In this document: positions 1 through 9,114 of the stretch, in pieces
How the letters are laid out: each line of letters begins with the position of its first letter
How positions within the stretch are numbered: position 1 is the first letter of the stretch
Source of the DNA: Clostridium sp. 28_17
GTDB taxonomy: Bacteria > Bacillota > Clostridia > TANB77 > CAG-508
Direction: 5' to 3'
NCBI GenBank assembly: GCA_001916065.1
Contig: MNRS01000028.1
Location: 1 to 64,000, forward strand
Length of the DNA stretch: 64,000 bases
Notes under the pieces: generated by a model
The model's input: the letters and a program-made list of their open reading frames with translations, nothing else
Told to the model about the DNA's origin: nothing
Databases searched by the model: none
Position numbers and translations under genes: made by a program

Positions 1-123
1 AAAATTTTACTTTTTCGGTACTGATTTTTAGGTTTAAAAATCATACCGCTTCGGTTTATTCTCTAAAGGATTTACTGTTTACTTTTCAATGTACTTTTTA
101 TTTGTTCGTTTCTGTAACGAACG
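1..123 (-). other. Leader of an rRNA operon running off the left edge
   Basis: No open reading frame is present. On the minus strand this stretch lies directly downstream of three stacked promoters and contains a segment (around 80-100) resembling the 5' leaders of Firmicutes rRNA operons. A perfect 7-bp hairpin (104-110 with 116-122) sits at the expected transcript 5' end, and a second inverted repeat lies at about 23-43. The 16S gene itself is outside the window, so the rRNA assignment is an inference from promoter strength and leader sequence. Confidence 0.55.
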
Positions 124-129
124 TATTTG

Positions 130-159
130 ATTATACTATAAATCTTTTTACTTTGTCAA
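130..159 (-). promoter_or_regulatory. Promoter P1 (proximal) of the rRNA operon
   Basis: On the minus strand a perfect -35 TTGACA (154-159) and a perfect -10 TATAAT (130-135) are separated by 18 bases. This is the promoter nearest to the presumed rRNA leader. Confidence 0.75.
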
Positions 160-302
160 GAGTTTTTTGAAATTTTTTTGAAAGTTTTTTTATTTTTTGT
201 CAAAATAAAAATTAGTAATTTAATTTGCTATTCGTTGTTGTTTTTTATTACTAATTCTTTCGTTAATTTCTTCTATTTTTTCTTCTTGTAAAGTACTTAT
301 TT

Positions 303-332
303 ATAATAGCATATCTTGTCGAATTTTGTCAA
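303..332 (-). promoter_or_regulatory. Promoter P2 (middle) of the rRNA operon
   Basis: On the minus strand TTGACA (327-332) and TATTAT (303-308) are spaced by 18 bases. The -10 region and following bases are repeated at promoter P3, so the promoters look like tandem duplicates. Confidence 0.6.
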
Positions 333-406
333 TAGTTTTTTTAAAAAAAATTTAAATTTTTTTGTTAATTTTTTAACTATTTTCTGTTCTTCCCAAGTGC
401 TTATTT

Positions 407-435
407 ATAATAGCATATTCATAATTCAAAGTCAA
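407..435 (-). promoter_or_regulatory. Promoter P3 (distal) of the rRNA operon
   Basis: On the minus strand TTGACT (430-435) and TATTAT (407-412) are spaced by 17 bases, followed by the same AAATAAG stretch as P2. It lies just downstream of the ylmC stop and reads away from it toward the left edge. Confidence 0.55.
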
Positions 436-496
436 TACTTTTTTTAAAAAAAATCGAGAAATTTTTTCAATATTTTTTAGCATCTGATAAAACAAT

Positions 497-730
497 TCAA
501 ATTTCAACTAAAATGAGGTCATCTCCTATGCATTTTATATTTTTCCATGGTATTACAATATCATTATTAGAAGCAAAAATATTCATAATTTTATTACTTC
601 CAGGCACAATTATAGATGTTATTACTCCTGTTTCCAAATCAGCACATACATCTTGAACATATCCCAAACGCTTTCCATCTGTAATATTAACTACTTCTTT
701 GTGTTTAAAATCCAATCCTTTATCTTGCAT
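497..730 (-). CDS. ylmC: YlmC/YmxH family PRC-barrel sporulation protein
   Basis: A 77-residue protein that is a single PRC-barrel-like beta domain, with the typical run GYVQDVCADLETGVITSIIV and a closing PWKNIKCIGDDLILVEI. Members of this family are small cytoplasmic proteins found beside sigG in many Clostridia; their biochemical role is not known. It is the last gene of the minus-strand division/sporulation block and starts about 97 bases after the sigG stop. The size is normal for the family. The family assignment rests on sequence pattern and on the conserved neighbourhood. Confidence 0.8.
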   Translation of the reverse strand: MQDKGLDFKHKEVVNITDGKRLGYVQDVCADLETGVITSIIVPGSNKIMNIFASNNDIVIPWKNIKCIGDDLILVEI

Positions 731-826
731 TTTCAGCCTCCAAACTTACTAATATTATTTTAATACTAATTATACTACATATTATATTATAGAAATCTTC
801 AAAATATATATACTGTTTTAGAAATT

Positions 827-1602
827 TTATTTATATAACCTTTTAATATGTTCAATTGCTGTTTTTTCAAGCCTTGAAACCTGTGCTTGAGATATTCCGA
901 TTTCATCTGCCACTTCCATCTGTGTTCTTCCATCAAAAAATCTTTTAGTTATTATCATTTTTTCTTTGTCATTTAATTTTTTCATTATCTGTTTAATTGT
1001 CATACTTTCTATCCATGATTCATCCGTATTTTTAGAATCTTTTACTTGATCCATTATATATATGTTTTCTGCCCCATCATTATATACAGGTTCTTGCAAC
1101 GAAACTGGATCTTGTATTGCATCAAAACTATATGCAACTTGTTCTCTTTCAACGCCTAATTCCTTTGCAATTATATCTATAGTAGGCTCTTTTCCGTTTT
1201 CTCTTATATATTTTTCTTTAAACTGCATTGCTTTGTATGCTAAATCTCTTATAGACCTGCTAACTCTTATACTATTATTATCTCTTAGGTATCTTTTAAC
1301 CTCACCGTATTATCATAGGAACTCCGATAAGTGCTGAATTGTACGTCTTGGTTTATATCAAAATTATCTATTGCTTTTATCAGTCCTATGCATCCTACTT
1401 GAAATAAATCATCTGCTTTTTCTCCTCTCCCATAAAATCTTTGTATTACGCTTAAAACCAGTCTTAAATTTCCTTGTATAAATTTTGTCCTTGCTTCTTT
1501 GTCACCATTTTTTATCTTTATTAGTAATTCTTTTTTTTCTTCATTTGATAGTAGTGGTAATTTATTAGTGTTTACTCCACATATTTCTACCTTATTAAAC
1601 AA
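827..1602 (-). CDS. sigG: Forespore sigma factor SigG, interrupted by two +1 frameshifts at CGG
   Basis: RNA polymerase sigma factor for late forespore genes. The N-terminal part has the diagnostic NKVEICGVNTNKLP start and region 2 (GNLRLVLSVIQRF, DDLFQVGCIGLIKAIDNFD); the C-terminal part has region 4 (TQMEVADEIGISQAQVSRLE). The two parts are in different frames. The protein is continuous only if one base is skipped at an in-frame CGG at 1326-1324 and another at 1307-1305. The repaired reading gives FSTY, GVPMII, then GEVKRYLRDN, exactly the conserved region 2 order, and a total of 257 residues against about 260 in Bacillus. The start is TTG at 1602 with an AAAGGAGG site 8 bases upstream. It follows sigE, as in most spore formers. 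Either programmed frameshifting or sequence error; homology is certain. Confidence 0.88.
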
Positions 1603-1680
1603 ATAAAAAACCTCCTTTAAAATTACTTAATGTAAGTATTTCCAAAAAAGGTTTAGTTAATACGACTTATTTTTTTCATT

Positions 1681-2428
1681 TTATCCTGTTTTGCTCATTA
1701 TGTCTTTTTTCATTTTATTTATTATTTTCTTTTCTAATCTAGAGATATAACTTTGTGATATTCCGAAGTTCATCTGCAACTTCTTTTTGTGTTTTTTCTT
1801 TTCCTGTTTTGAATCCAAATCTCATCTCCATTATGTTTTTTTCTCTTTCATTTAATTTTAGTATTGATGCTCTTAAAAGTGTCTTATCAACCTCGTCTTC
1901 TATATTTCTTGATGTTATATCTGGGTCTGTACCTAATATGTCTGATAGTAAAAGTTCATTTCCGTCACAATCTTTGTTTAATGGTTCGTCAATTGATATT
2001 TCTCCTTTTGTTTTATTATTTTTTCTTAAAAACATTAATATTTCGTTTTCTATGCATCTTGATGCATATGTTGCCAGTTTTATATTTTTATCTGCATTAA
2101 ATGTATTTACTCCTTTCATTAAGCCTATTGTTCCTATTGATATCAAGTCTTCAATACCAATTCCTGTATTTTCAAATTTTTTTGCTATGTATACAACCAG
2201 TCTTAAATTTCTTTCTACCAATATTTGTCTTGTTTCTAAATTATTTTCTTCTGATAATTTTTTTATCATTTTTTCTTCTTCTGCAGGTTCTAGTGGTGGT
2301 GGTAATGTTTGGCTTCCCGCTATGTAAAATATGGGCAAATATTCTATTTCATTGTTTTCATTTAAATATTTAGCACATATTGTGCCTATGCTATCAATTC
2401 TATTTTTTAAAAATTCAACAATATTCAT
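1681..2428 (-). CDS. sigE: Mother-cell sigma factor SigE (pro-SigE), +1 frameshift at CGG near the C-terminus
   Basis: Early mother-cell sigma factor, made as an inactive pro-protein. Residues 1 to about 35 form the pro-region; the segment [15 protein letters not shown] matches the processing region cut by SpoIIGA. Region 2 ([36 protein letters not shown]) and region 4 ([14 protein letters not shown]) are intact. Frame is lost at KEVADEL: the in-frame CGG at 1765-1763 must be passed by skipping one base, after which [20 protein letters not shown] follows, the conserved helix-turn-helix end. The repaired product has 248 residues and stops at 1681. Without the shift the DNA-recognition helix would be lost. 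Start ATG with AGGAGG upstream; the gene begins 14 bases after the spoIIGA stop. Confidence 0.9.
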
Positions 2429-2442
2429 TATATCCTCCTAAA

Positions 2443-3327
2443 CTAATACAACTCTATTCCTATGAGTGCATTGTATTCCCCTTTTTTAGTTAAAGATTTG
2501 TTATATATTCCTATTATTGCATTTTTATTTTCTTCTGTTTGTTCATTTATAATTTCTATTTTTTCTGGTTTTATTCCTACTAACATTCCATTTTGTTTTC
2601 CAAGTGATGCAAATGGTATGATTTTTAGTTTTGGAATATATTCTCTTTTTATGTCTTCTGGTATATTTTTAAAATCACCTCCTAATATTGATTCTGTATT
2701 ATTCAAGATTTCTTTTGGTAATAAATCATATAATGATGTTCTTTCTACTACTGCAACTGGAGTTCCTGTTATTGGTTCTTTTAGCATATTTCCGGTATCA
2801 ACCATTGCATCTAAAGTTTTTTCTTTTCCATTTATTTTTATTTTTATTTTACATATCATGTCTTTTTTTGTTATTTTGCTTTTTACTTGTTTGAATGCTA
2901 TAAATAATATAATTGTTCCAATTATTGCTCCTATAAATATTACTTTTAGTACATATGTTCCTACATACATTCCATTTTTTATTATTATGTTTTGTGGTTT
3001 TAGTACATATATTAAGTATGTTGCTATTCCTCCAAAGGTGAAAGTTGTTACGTAAAAGATTATTAATTGTTTGCACATTTTTTTTATGTTTTGTGGATTA
3101 AATGCTACATATATTATTATTACTGATAAAATTGTTTTAATTATAATGTTTGAATATATGTTTAATTTGAATGTGTATTCTGTAATGGCATATATTGCTC
3201 CTATCAAACTTGAACAAAATATTCTTAAATACGATATTTTGACTTTTGATATTGTTCCTGTTGCATATAAGATTATATAATTCATTATTAGGTTTTCTAC
3301 AATTATTACATCTATATAAATTGTCAT
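2443..3327 (-). CDS. spoIIGA: Sporulation sigma-E factor processing peptidase SpoIIGA
   Basis: Membrane-embedded aspartic protease that removes the pro-sequence of SigE after signalling from the forespore. The N-terminal half (residues 1 to about 155) has five hydrophobic segments; the C-terminal half carries the aspartyl motif in MVDTGNMLKEPITG, with catalytic Asp near residue 180, and the following FASLGKQNGMLVGIKPE region. Length 294 is typical. I place the start at ATG 3327 because an AGGTG site lies six bases upstream; an in-frame GTG at 3336 overlaps that site. It precedes sigE directly, so protease and substrate are co-transcribed. Confidence 0.9.
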   Translation of the reverse strand: MTIYIDVIIVENLIMNYIILYATGTISKVKISYLRIFCSSLIGAIYAITEYTFKLNIYSNIIIKTILSVIIIYVAFNPQNIKKMCKQLIIFYVTTFTFGGIATYLIYVLKPQNIIIKNGMYVGTYVLKVIFIGAIIGTIILFIAFKQVKSKITKKDMICKIKIKINGKEKTLDAMVDTGNMLKEPITGTPVAVVERTSLYDLLPKEILNNTESILGGDFKNIPEDIKREYIPKLKIIPFASLGKQNGMLVGIKPEKIEIINEQTEENKNAIIGIYNKSLTKKGEYNALIGIELY

Positions 3328-3392
3328 TTTACTCACCTACTTTATGTATTGTACTACAGTTGTTTTACGAAGTCTGTCTTTTCTTATTGTAG

Positions 3393-3430
3393 AAAAAAAG
3401 AAATAATCGAGTGTTTTCGATTATTTCTTT
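3393..3430 (-). terminator. Rho-independent terminator downstream of ftsZ
   Basis: A 12-bp perfect inverted repeat (3399-3410 with 3417-3428, 6-base loop) is followed on the minus strand by a run of seven T. It separates ftsZ from spoIIGA, so the sporulation genes are probably transcribed on their own. Confidence 0.8.
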
Positions 3431-3519
3431 CTAATTTATTTAAAAATATATTTTTCCAATTTGTTATTAGCACCCCATTTGAAATCAGTGTTCCAAATAG
3501 AGCTATCCCAAACGCCATA

Positions 3520-4635
3520 TTATTTATTTCTATTTTTTCTTAAAAATGGTGGAATATCTAAATCATTTTGTGATGAACTTACATCTGAACTAGATGGTAT
3601 TGAGTTGATTTTTTTCTCCCATGTTTTAGATACTATATTGTCAACACCTATACTTGAGATGTTGTTTTCTGGTTTTTCGAATCCTGTTGCAATAACTGTT
3701 ATTTGGATTTCGTCTTGCATACTTGGGTCTGTAACTGTACCAAATATAATGTTTGCTTCAGGGTCTACACTGCGTTGAACTAATTCTGCTGCAGTATTTA
3801 CTTCGTGTAATCCTAAGTCTTCTCCACCTGTAATATTGATAATTACTCCTTTTGCTCCTTCTATTGATGTTTCTAGTAAAGGACTTTGGATTGCTTCTTT
3901 AGCAGCATCTTCTGCTCTGTTTTCTCCAGATGCTCTACCAACACCCATGTGTGCCATACCTTGATTTAACATTATTGTTTTAACATCGGCAAAGTCTAAG
4001 TTTACTAAACCTGGTACTGCTATTAAGTCAGATATACCTTGTACACCTTGTCTTAATACATCATCTGCCATTTTGAATGCTTCTATTATTGATGTTTTTC
4101 TATCTATTATTTGTAATAATTTATCATTTGGTATTACAACTAATGTATCTACTTTTCCTTTTAAGCTTTCAATTCCTCTTTCTGCTTGTGAAAGTCTTTT
4201 CTTTCCCTCAAATGTAAATGGTTTTGTAACAACACCTATTGTTAATATTCCCATTTCTTTTGCTGTTGATGCAACTATTGGTGCAGCTCCTGTACCTGTT
4301 CCACCACCCATTCCGGCAGTAACGAATACCATGTCTGCTCCTCTTAATATTTCTGCTACTTCTGATCTACTTTCTTCTGCTGATTGTGCACCAATGTCAG
4401 GGTTTGCTCCTGCACCTAATCCTCTTGTTATTTTTTCTCCTATTTGAATTTTTGTATTTGCTTTTGATTGTTGTAATGCTTGTCTATCTGTGTTTACTGC
4501 TATAAAGTCAACTCCTTTTATTCCTGCATCTATCATTCTATTTACAGCGTTGTTTCCTGCTCCTCCAACACCGATTACTTTTATTGTTGCTGTCCCATCC
4601 ATCATTGTTACATTGTTATCATCATATTCCATCAT
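3520..4635 (-). CDS. ftsZ: Cell division GTPase FtsZ
   Basis: Tubulin-like GTPase that polymerises into the Z ring at the division site and at the asymmetric sporulation septum. Seen: [11 protein letters not shown] near residue 25, the tubulin signature [13 protein letters not shown] near residue 114, the T7 loop [11 protein letters not shown] near residue 213, a short linker after about residue 325, and the conserved tail [12 protein letters not shown] that binds FtsA/SepF. Length 371 is normal. Start ATG at 4635 with a GGGAGG site. It lies 64 bases downstream of ftsA, the standard order. Confidence 0.97.
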   Translation of the reverse strand: MMEYDDNNVTMMDGTATIKVIGVGGAGNNAVNRMIDAGIKGVDFIAVNTDRQALQQSKANTKIQIGEKITRGLGAGANPDIGAQSAEESRSEVAEILRGADMVFVTAGMGGGTGTGAAPIVASTAKEMGILTIGVVTKPFTFEGKKRLSQAERGIESLKGKVDTLVVIPNDKLLQIIDRKTSIIEAFKMADDVLRQGVQGISDLIAVPGLVNLDFADVKTIMLNQGMAHMGVGRASGENRAEDAAKEAIQSPLLETSIEGAKGVIINITGGEDLGLHEVNTAAELVQRSVDPEANIIFGTVTDPSMQDEIQITVIATGFEKPENNISSIGVDNIVSKTWEKKINSIPSSSDVSSSQNDLDIPPFLRKNRNK

Positions 4636-4699
4636 TTTGTTTTTTCCTCCCTTAAAACTTTGTTTTATTTATATTTTTAAAATTAATAACTATGAAATA

Positions 4700-5929
4700 T
4701 TAACTATAAAAGAATTCTTTTATTCTTTCTAATATGTTTTTAAATATATTTTCATTTGATTGTGTATCTATACTACTTGATACTGTTTTTGTAAATGGTC
4801 TTGAAGCTATATATCTAACTAGTGCATATGCTGTTCTATATGTTGGCTTTGTTGCTCCAATTAATCTTCCTGTTGATATTTTTACAGGAATATTTAAATT
4901 GATTTTTCCTGCGACATCACTTTTACTTATATTTACTATTCCTTGGCCTGTTAGTACAACATTGTTTATTCTTGATTTTATTCCTTGATTTGTTAAGTCT
5001 TTATTAATTATTAGGAACATATCTTCTATTCTTGCTTCTATTATTTCTATAAGTTCTGAACTTTTTATTATTTTATTTTTGTTGTTATCTTTACATGTAT
5101 TTAAAATAATATCGTTGTCATTGTCAATAAATGATTTTAGTGCTAGTCCATATTGTCTTTTTAATTTGTCCGCTTCTTCTTTTTCTATATTTAGTACTAG
5201 TGCAATGTCGTTTGTTATGTTTTCTCCACCAACTGGTATAGAGTTTGTATACATATATGTTGTTCCTTCAAACACACCTATGTCTGTGTTTTCTGCTCCA
5301 ACATCTATTATAGCTATATTGTCATGTAATTCATTTTTATCTAATATTAAATTTCTTTCTGCTAGTGTTGTTGGGACTATTCCGTCTATTTCTAGCCCTG
5401 CTTTTTTGAATATACTATTTAGTTGTCTTACATATTCTTTGTCTGCTAAAATGATTTGTGCACTTATTGTAAATTTAGAACTTAAACTTCCAACAGGGTC
5501 TGTAACTATTGTTCCATTATCTAGTATTACTTTGTCTGGCACAATGTCTATTAGTGTTTTGTTTTCTGGTATTTCAATGTCTTTTACTTGCATTATGGCA
5601 TTTTGTACATCTCTTATTGATATTCCTGCATATTTATCCTTTGCGTCTTTTGTTATACTATTTTGTACTATTGTTACATATTTTCCTGGAATTGTTACAT
5701 ATGCTGAATTTATTTTTAAATTAGTTTCATCTTCGGCATCTTTTATAGTTTTTGATAAACTTAGACTTATTTCTTCTTCGTTTATTATTTTACCTTTTTT
5801 TAATCCGTTGCATTTATATGATGTATTACATATAGTTTCTATTTGTTCAAAATTGTTGACTTCTCCTACTACTGTTGCTATTTTTGTTGTTCCTATGTCT
5901 ACACCAACTATAATATCACCTATAGCCAA
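4700..5929 (-). CDS. ftsA: Cell division protein FtsA (actin fold)
   Basis: Membrane-associated actin-like ATPase that tethers FtsZ and recruits late division proteins. The phosphate-1 motif VGVDIGTTKIATVVGEV is at residues 8-24; the SHS2 1C insertion is around residues 85-165; the phosphate-2 motif IAIIDVGAENTDIGVFE is near residue 205; the adenosine motif VVLTGQGIVNI is near residue 325. The C-terminus ends ILERIKEFFYS, an amphipathic membrane-targeting helix. Start is TTG at 5929 (a GGGGG-containing site lies upstream), and no earlier in-frame start fits. Length 409 is usual. Confidence 0.95.
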   Translation of the reverse strand: MAIGDIIVGVDIGTTKIATVVGEVNNFEQIETICNTSYKCNGLKKGKIINEEEISLSLSKTIKDAEDETNLKINSAYVTIPGKYVTIVQNSITKDAKDKYAGISIRDVQNAIMQVKDIEIPENKTLIDIVPDKVILDNGTIVTDPVGSLSSKFTISAQIILADKEYVRQLNSIFKKAGLEIDGIVPTTLAERNLILDKNELHDNIAIIDVGAENTDIGVFEGTTYMYTNSIPVGGENITNDIALVLNIEKEEADKLKRQYGLALKSFIDNDNDIILNTCKDNNKNKIIKSSELIEIIEARIEDMFLIINKDLTNQGIKSRINNVVLTGQGIVNISKSDVAGKINLNIPVKISTGRLIGATKPTYRTAYALVRYIASRPFTKTVSSSIDTQSNENIFKNILERIKEFFYS

Positions 5930-6060
5930 GTTAATTCCCCCATCTTTTTTTATAAATTTCTTGATGTATTTATATTACATTTTTTTTCAAATGTCAATAG
6001 AATTTGTTATATTTCTGTAATAATTTTGTAATGTTTTTGTAATATTTATTATTAAATATA

Positions 6061-6444
6061 TTATTTATCTTTTTTTTCAACTTTTTCAGATTTATTTTTT
6101 ACTTTTTCCGTCCATTTTTCGACATAATATCTTCTAATTATTCCTAGGTTATTGAACATTCTTCCTACAAATACTACTATGGCTGCTAAATATATATCTA
6201 CATTTAGTTTTTCTCCTAATACTGTTAATAATATTGCAAGAACTGCATTTCCAAAAAATCCTGAAATAAATATTTTCATATCAAATTTTTTGTTTATTAC
6301 TGATGCCACTCCTCCAAACACTGAATCTAGTGCTGCAATTATTGCTATTGCTAAGTAACTTGAGTATGTATATGATATTATTGGAGCATTTAGTCCGACG
6401 GCTACTCCTAAAATACATGCTATTATCATAACTAAAAAAATCAT
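6061..6444 (-). CDS. sbp: Small basic membrane protein Sbp (DUF1290)
   Basis: A 127-residue membrane protein with about three hydrophobic segments (residues 1-25, 27-50, 62-95) and a strongly charged C-terminal tail rich in Lys and Glu. The pattern SVFGGVASVINKKFDMKIF and the position between DUF881 genes and ftsA identify it as the Sbp/DUF1290 family, conserved next to division genes in Firmicutes; its molecular role is unknown. I chose ATG 6444 rather than 6453 because the AAGGA ribosome site directly touches the upstream ATG. Confidence 0.85.
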   Translation of the reverse strand: MIFLVMIIACILGVAVGLNAPIISYTYSSYLAIAIIAALDSVFGGVASVINKKFDMKIFISGFFGNAVLAILLTVLGEKLNVDIYLAAIVVFVGRMFNNLGIIRRYYVEKWTEKVKNKSEKVEKKDK

Positions 6445-6468
6445 TTTTATCATTCCTTTTTATTAATT

Positions 6469-7185
6469 TTATTTAATGTATTTATGCGTCATATCCTTGC
6501 TATATTTTTGTATGTTTACTTTACCTTTTGTTATATCAACTTGAAATCCATAATTTCTTAATTCTTCAACATATCCGCCATTTCCTAGTAATGTGCTTTC
6601 TAGTTTTGTTGAATCTCCTATTGCTTTTATTGTATATGGTGCTAACACTCTTTGTTGATTTACAAATATTATAGAGTTACTTCCTATATCTACAATCTCA
6701 GATGTGCTTATTATTCTTTGGTCATTTATTGATATTGCTTCTGCTCCTGCAAGTTTTAGGTAGTCTACAATTACTAACAAATCTTCTGCAGAAATTGGTG
6801 TTACGCTTTCTTCTTCACCATTATTGTTCTGATTTGTATTTTCTTGAATTTTTATTGTTATTCCTTGCCCTTCTACATCAGTTTTCCCCAAATACATTTT
6901 TGTTTGTTCTAGTTCTTTTTCTACTAATTTTGAGGATTCTTCTGTTGATTGTTCTTTTTCTTTGTATTCCGCTAGTTTGGCTGATTTCTCGTCATATTGT
7001 TCTTGGGCTTCTTTGTACATTTTTTTCCAATTGGCAAGTTCAGTTCTTAGTTCTTCTTCTCTCATTGTTTCTATTGATGTTATGTCTGTTTCTTTTACTA
7101 CTTTAAATTGCATTGACATTACTATTGCTAGTGCAAAGCACGCAATTGCTATTGTTATACATACAGTTATTTTGCCTTTTTTCAT
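6469..7185 (-). CDS. DUF881 family protein (YlxW/YlxX-like), copy 2
   Basis: Membrane-anchored extracytoplasmic protein of the DUF881 family found between ftsQ/divIB and sbp in Firmicutes. One N-terminal membrane segment (about residues 5-27), a coiled coil at about 35-85, then the DUF881 domain with GQGITIKI, LKLAGAEAISINDQRIIST and GNGGYVEELRNYGFQV. The domain binds no known ligand. It is a paralogue of the next upstream gene, with the same motif order. Start set at ATG 7185, since the upstream ATG at 7200 is part of the GGAGGGA ribosome site. Confidence 0.88.
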   Translation of the reverse strand: MKKGKITVCITIAIACFALAIVMSMQFKVVKETDITSIETMREEELRTELANWKKMYKEAQEQYDEKSAKLAEYKEKEQSTEESSKLVEKELEQTKMYLGKTDVEGQGITIKIQENTNQNNNGEEESVTPISAEDLLVIVDYLKLAGAEAISINDQRIISTSEIVDIGSNSIIFVNQQRVLAPYTIKAIGDSTKLESTLLGNGGYVEELRNYGFQVDITKGKVNIQKYSKDMTHKYIK

Positions 7186-7216
7186 TTTGCTTCCCTCCAT
7201 TTTTTGATTTGCAAAA

Positions 7217-7936
7217 TTAATTACTATTACTTATATATTTAAAATTCAATACTCCTGTATATTTTGGGATTGTTATTGAATTTGATTTTTTTATTGTACT
7301 AACTTTTATGCCTCTTTTTTCTAGTTTGCTTAGATATCCCCCTGGTCTTGATAAATTTGCTAATGCTTCTGGTGAGCCTATTGCTTTTATTTCAAATGGT
7401 GAGCCAATCCTTTCTCCATTTATATTTATTGTGTTTCCACCACATATTATTGGTGTCGTTAAAATTATTCTTTGATTATTTATTGATATTGCTTCTGCTC
7501 CTGCATTTTTTAATTCGTTTATTACTTTTAATAAATCTAAATCATGTATTAATAAATCACTTACATCTAATACTGAATTAGAGTCTATTTCGCTATCTGC
7601 TATTGTTAGTATAATTCCTGATCCTGTTACTTCTGTTAATCCTATCATTTTATTTCCATCGTTTATTTGATTTTTTGCTTCTTCTAATTCCGAGTTATTT
7701 GTTGTTGCAGTATCTATTTGTGCTTGTAGTTGTGCATCTATTTTTTCTGTTTCTTTTAAAATATTGTCATATTTTTCTTTGTATTTTAATACTTCTGCTC
7801 TTAGGTTGTTTTCTTCATAATTTTGACTTACTTTTGAATTTGTGTTTTTTACAGTTTTTATTTGTATGCATATTCCTGCAGTTAAAGCAAAGCACATAAT
7901 TCCCAAGACTGTTGCAATTGCTTTCTTATTGGTCAT
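7217..7936 (-). CDS. DUF881 family protein (YlxW/YlxX-like), copy 1
   Basis: Second DUF881 protein, 239 residues. One N-terminal membrane segment (residues 5-25), a coiled coil at about 30-85, then the DUF881 core with TGSGIILTIAD, ELKNAGAEAISINNQRIILT and RPGGYLSKLEKRGIKV. Paired DUF881 genes are the usual arrangement here in Firmicutes. Start ATG with a GGAGC site 7 bases upstream; 31 bases separate it from the next copy, so the genes form one operon with ftsQ and sbp. Confidence 0.88.
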   Translation of the reverse strand: MTNKKAIATVLGIMCFALTAGICIQIKTVKNTNSKVSQNYEENNLRAEVLKYKEKYDNILKETEKIDAQLQAQIDTATTNNSELEEAKNQINDGNKMIGLTEVTGSGIILTIADSEIDSNSVLDVSDLLIHDLDLLKVINELKNAGAEAISINNQRIILTTPIICGGNTININGERIGSPFEIKAIGSPEALANLSRPGGYLSKLEKRGIKVSTIKKSNSITIPKYTGVLNFKYISNSN

Positions 7937-7955
7937 TTATATCGCTCCTTTATTT

Positions 7956-8996
7956 TTAAACTTTTTCTCTAAATCGTGGTTTAAAGTTGTTGTTTATGTC
8001 GCCGTTTAAATATATTGTTCCTTCTTTTCCTTTATTTTCTGTTATAATTGCTGGAACATATAGCATTTTGTTATTTAAGTTTGAGTCATTTCCTAAATGT
8101 ACTGTCTTTTTTTCTTCGTCCATTTCTAATATATAATCGTTTTTGCTTGTTACATCTATACTTGATACTTTTGTATCTAATTCATAACTTTTGCATATAT
8201 TCATTATTTGTATTACTGTTTCTAGTTTTTCTAAGTCATCGTCATTTAGCCTGTTTCCTTCCACAATTTGTTCTTGTTCTGTGGATATTCCTCTTATTAC
8301 TGGCTTTTCTATTTTTTGTTCAGTTTTTTCTAGAATATACCCTTGATTATTTATGTATGCATATCCATTTAAGAATTCAACATTGTATGTTGCTTCTCTT
8401 TCTTCTATGTTTATTTCTATTTTATTTGGTATTTTTCTTGATATTTTTGCATTTTCTATATATGCATTTGTTTTTATTTCTTCTACTGTTTTATTTTTAT
8501 TGAATCTGAATATGTTTTGACCATTTTCTAATTGTGATAAACTTATTATTGTTTCTGAAGGTATTTTGTTGTTTCCTGTCACTTCAATTTTTTCTATATT
8601 AAAAATTGGTGATATTAGTGCAAAACATGTTCCTCCTGCTATTAGCGCTATTAATATTATCAATTTTAATATTTTTTTTATTTTCTTTTTCTTTCTTTCT
8701 ATTTTTGCTTGTTTTTTTGTCATTTTTTTTGGTTGTGTTGTTTTGTTTTTATTGCTATTTTTATTGTTATTTCTATTGTTTTTGTTTGTTATTCCTATTA
8801 CTGTTTCTGTGTCAAAGTCAAATTTGTCTTTATTGTCTTTTTCTGTTTTTTTTCTTTGTTTTATTCTCTTTTGTCGTTCTTTTGCTTTTTTCTTTTCTTC
8901 TTTATCTTTATTGATTATATTTGTTGTCATATCATTGGTTAATTTATTTGTCATATTATATAAATCATCTATTTGTTTTTTTTGTTCTTTGGTCAA
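7956..8996 (-). CDS. ftsQ: Cell division protein FtsQ/DivIB
   Basis: Bitopic divisome protein that stabilises FtsL/FtsB and septal synthesis. The cytoplasmic N-terminus (about residues 1-115) is unusually Lys/Asn rich; a single membrane helix LKLIILIALIAGGTCFALIS follows near 117-137, then the POTRA domain beginning FNIEKIEVTGNNKIP, and the FtsQ beta domain (RKIPNKIEINIEERE, GYAYINNQGYILE). I set the start at TTG 8996, six bases after a clear GGAGGTG site; the in-frame ATG at 9035 lies upstream of that site. Length 346 is within range. Runs downstream of murA. Confidence 0.9.
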   Translation of the reverse strand: MTKEQKKQIDDLYNMTNKLTNDMTTNIINKDKEEKKKAKERQKRIKQRKKTEKDNKDKFDFDTETVIGITNKNNRNNNKNSNKNKTTQPKKMTKKQAKIERKKKKIKKILKLIILIALIAGGTCFALISPIFNIEKIEVTGNNKIPSETIISLSQLENGQNIFRFNKNKTVEEIKTNAYIENAKISRKIPNKIEINIEEREATYNVEFLNGYAYINNQGYILEKTEQKIEKPVIRGISTEQEQIVEGNRLNDDDLEKLETVIQIMNICKSYELDTKVSSIDVTSKNDYILEMDEEKKTVHLGNDSNLNNKMLYVPAIITENKGKEGTIYLNGDINNNFKPRFREKV

Positions 8997-9114
8997 TTTT
9001 TTCACCTCCAAAAATCCTATTATGTATTGTATCAAAAAAAAAACTATATTTCTATAGTTTTTACAAAAAAATCACAAAATGTACTTTTATTGTTGCAGTT
9101 CACAGCCAATGAAA

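Noticed and set aside
2849..3076. Asn/Thr/Lys-rich minus-strand open frame within spoIIGA
   Set aside because: Alternative frame of spoIIGA, low-complexity composition, no ribosome site.
5079..6020. Long plus-strand open frame (313 codons) opposite ftsA
   Set aside because: It is the complement of ftsA, very rich in Ser, Phe, Ile and Leu as expected of antisense frames of AT-rich genes, with no ribosome site or domain.
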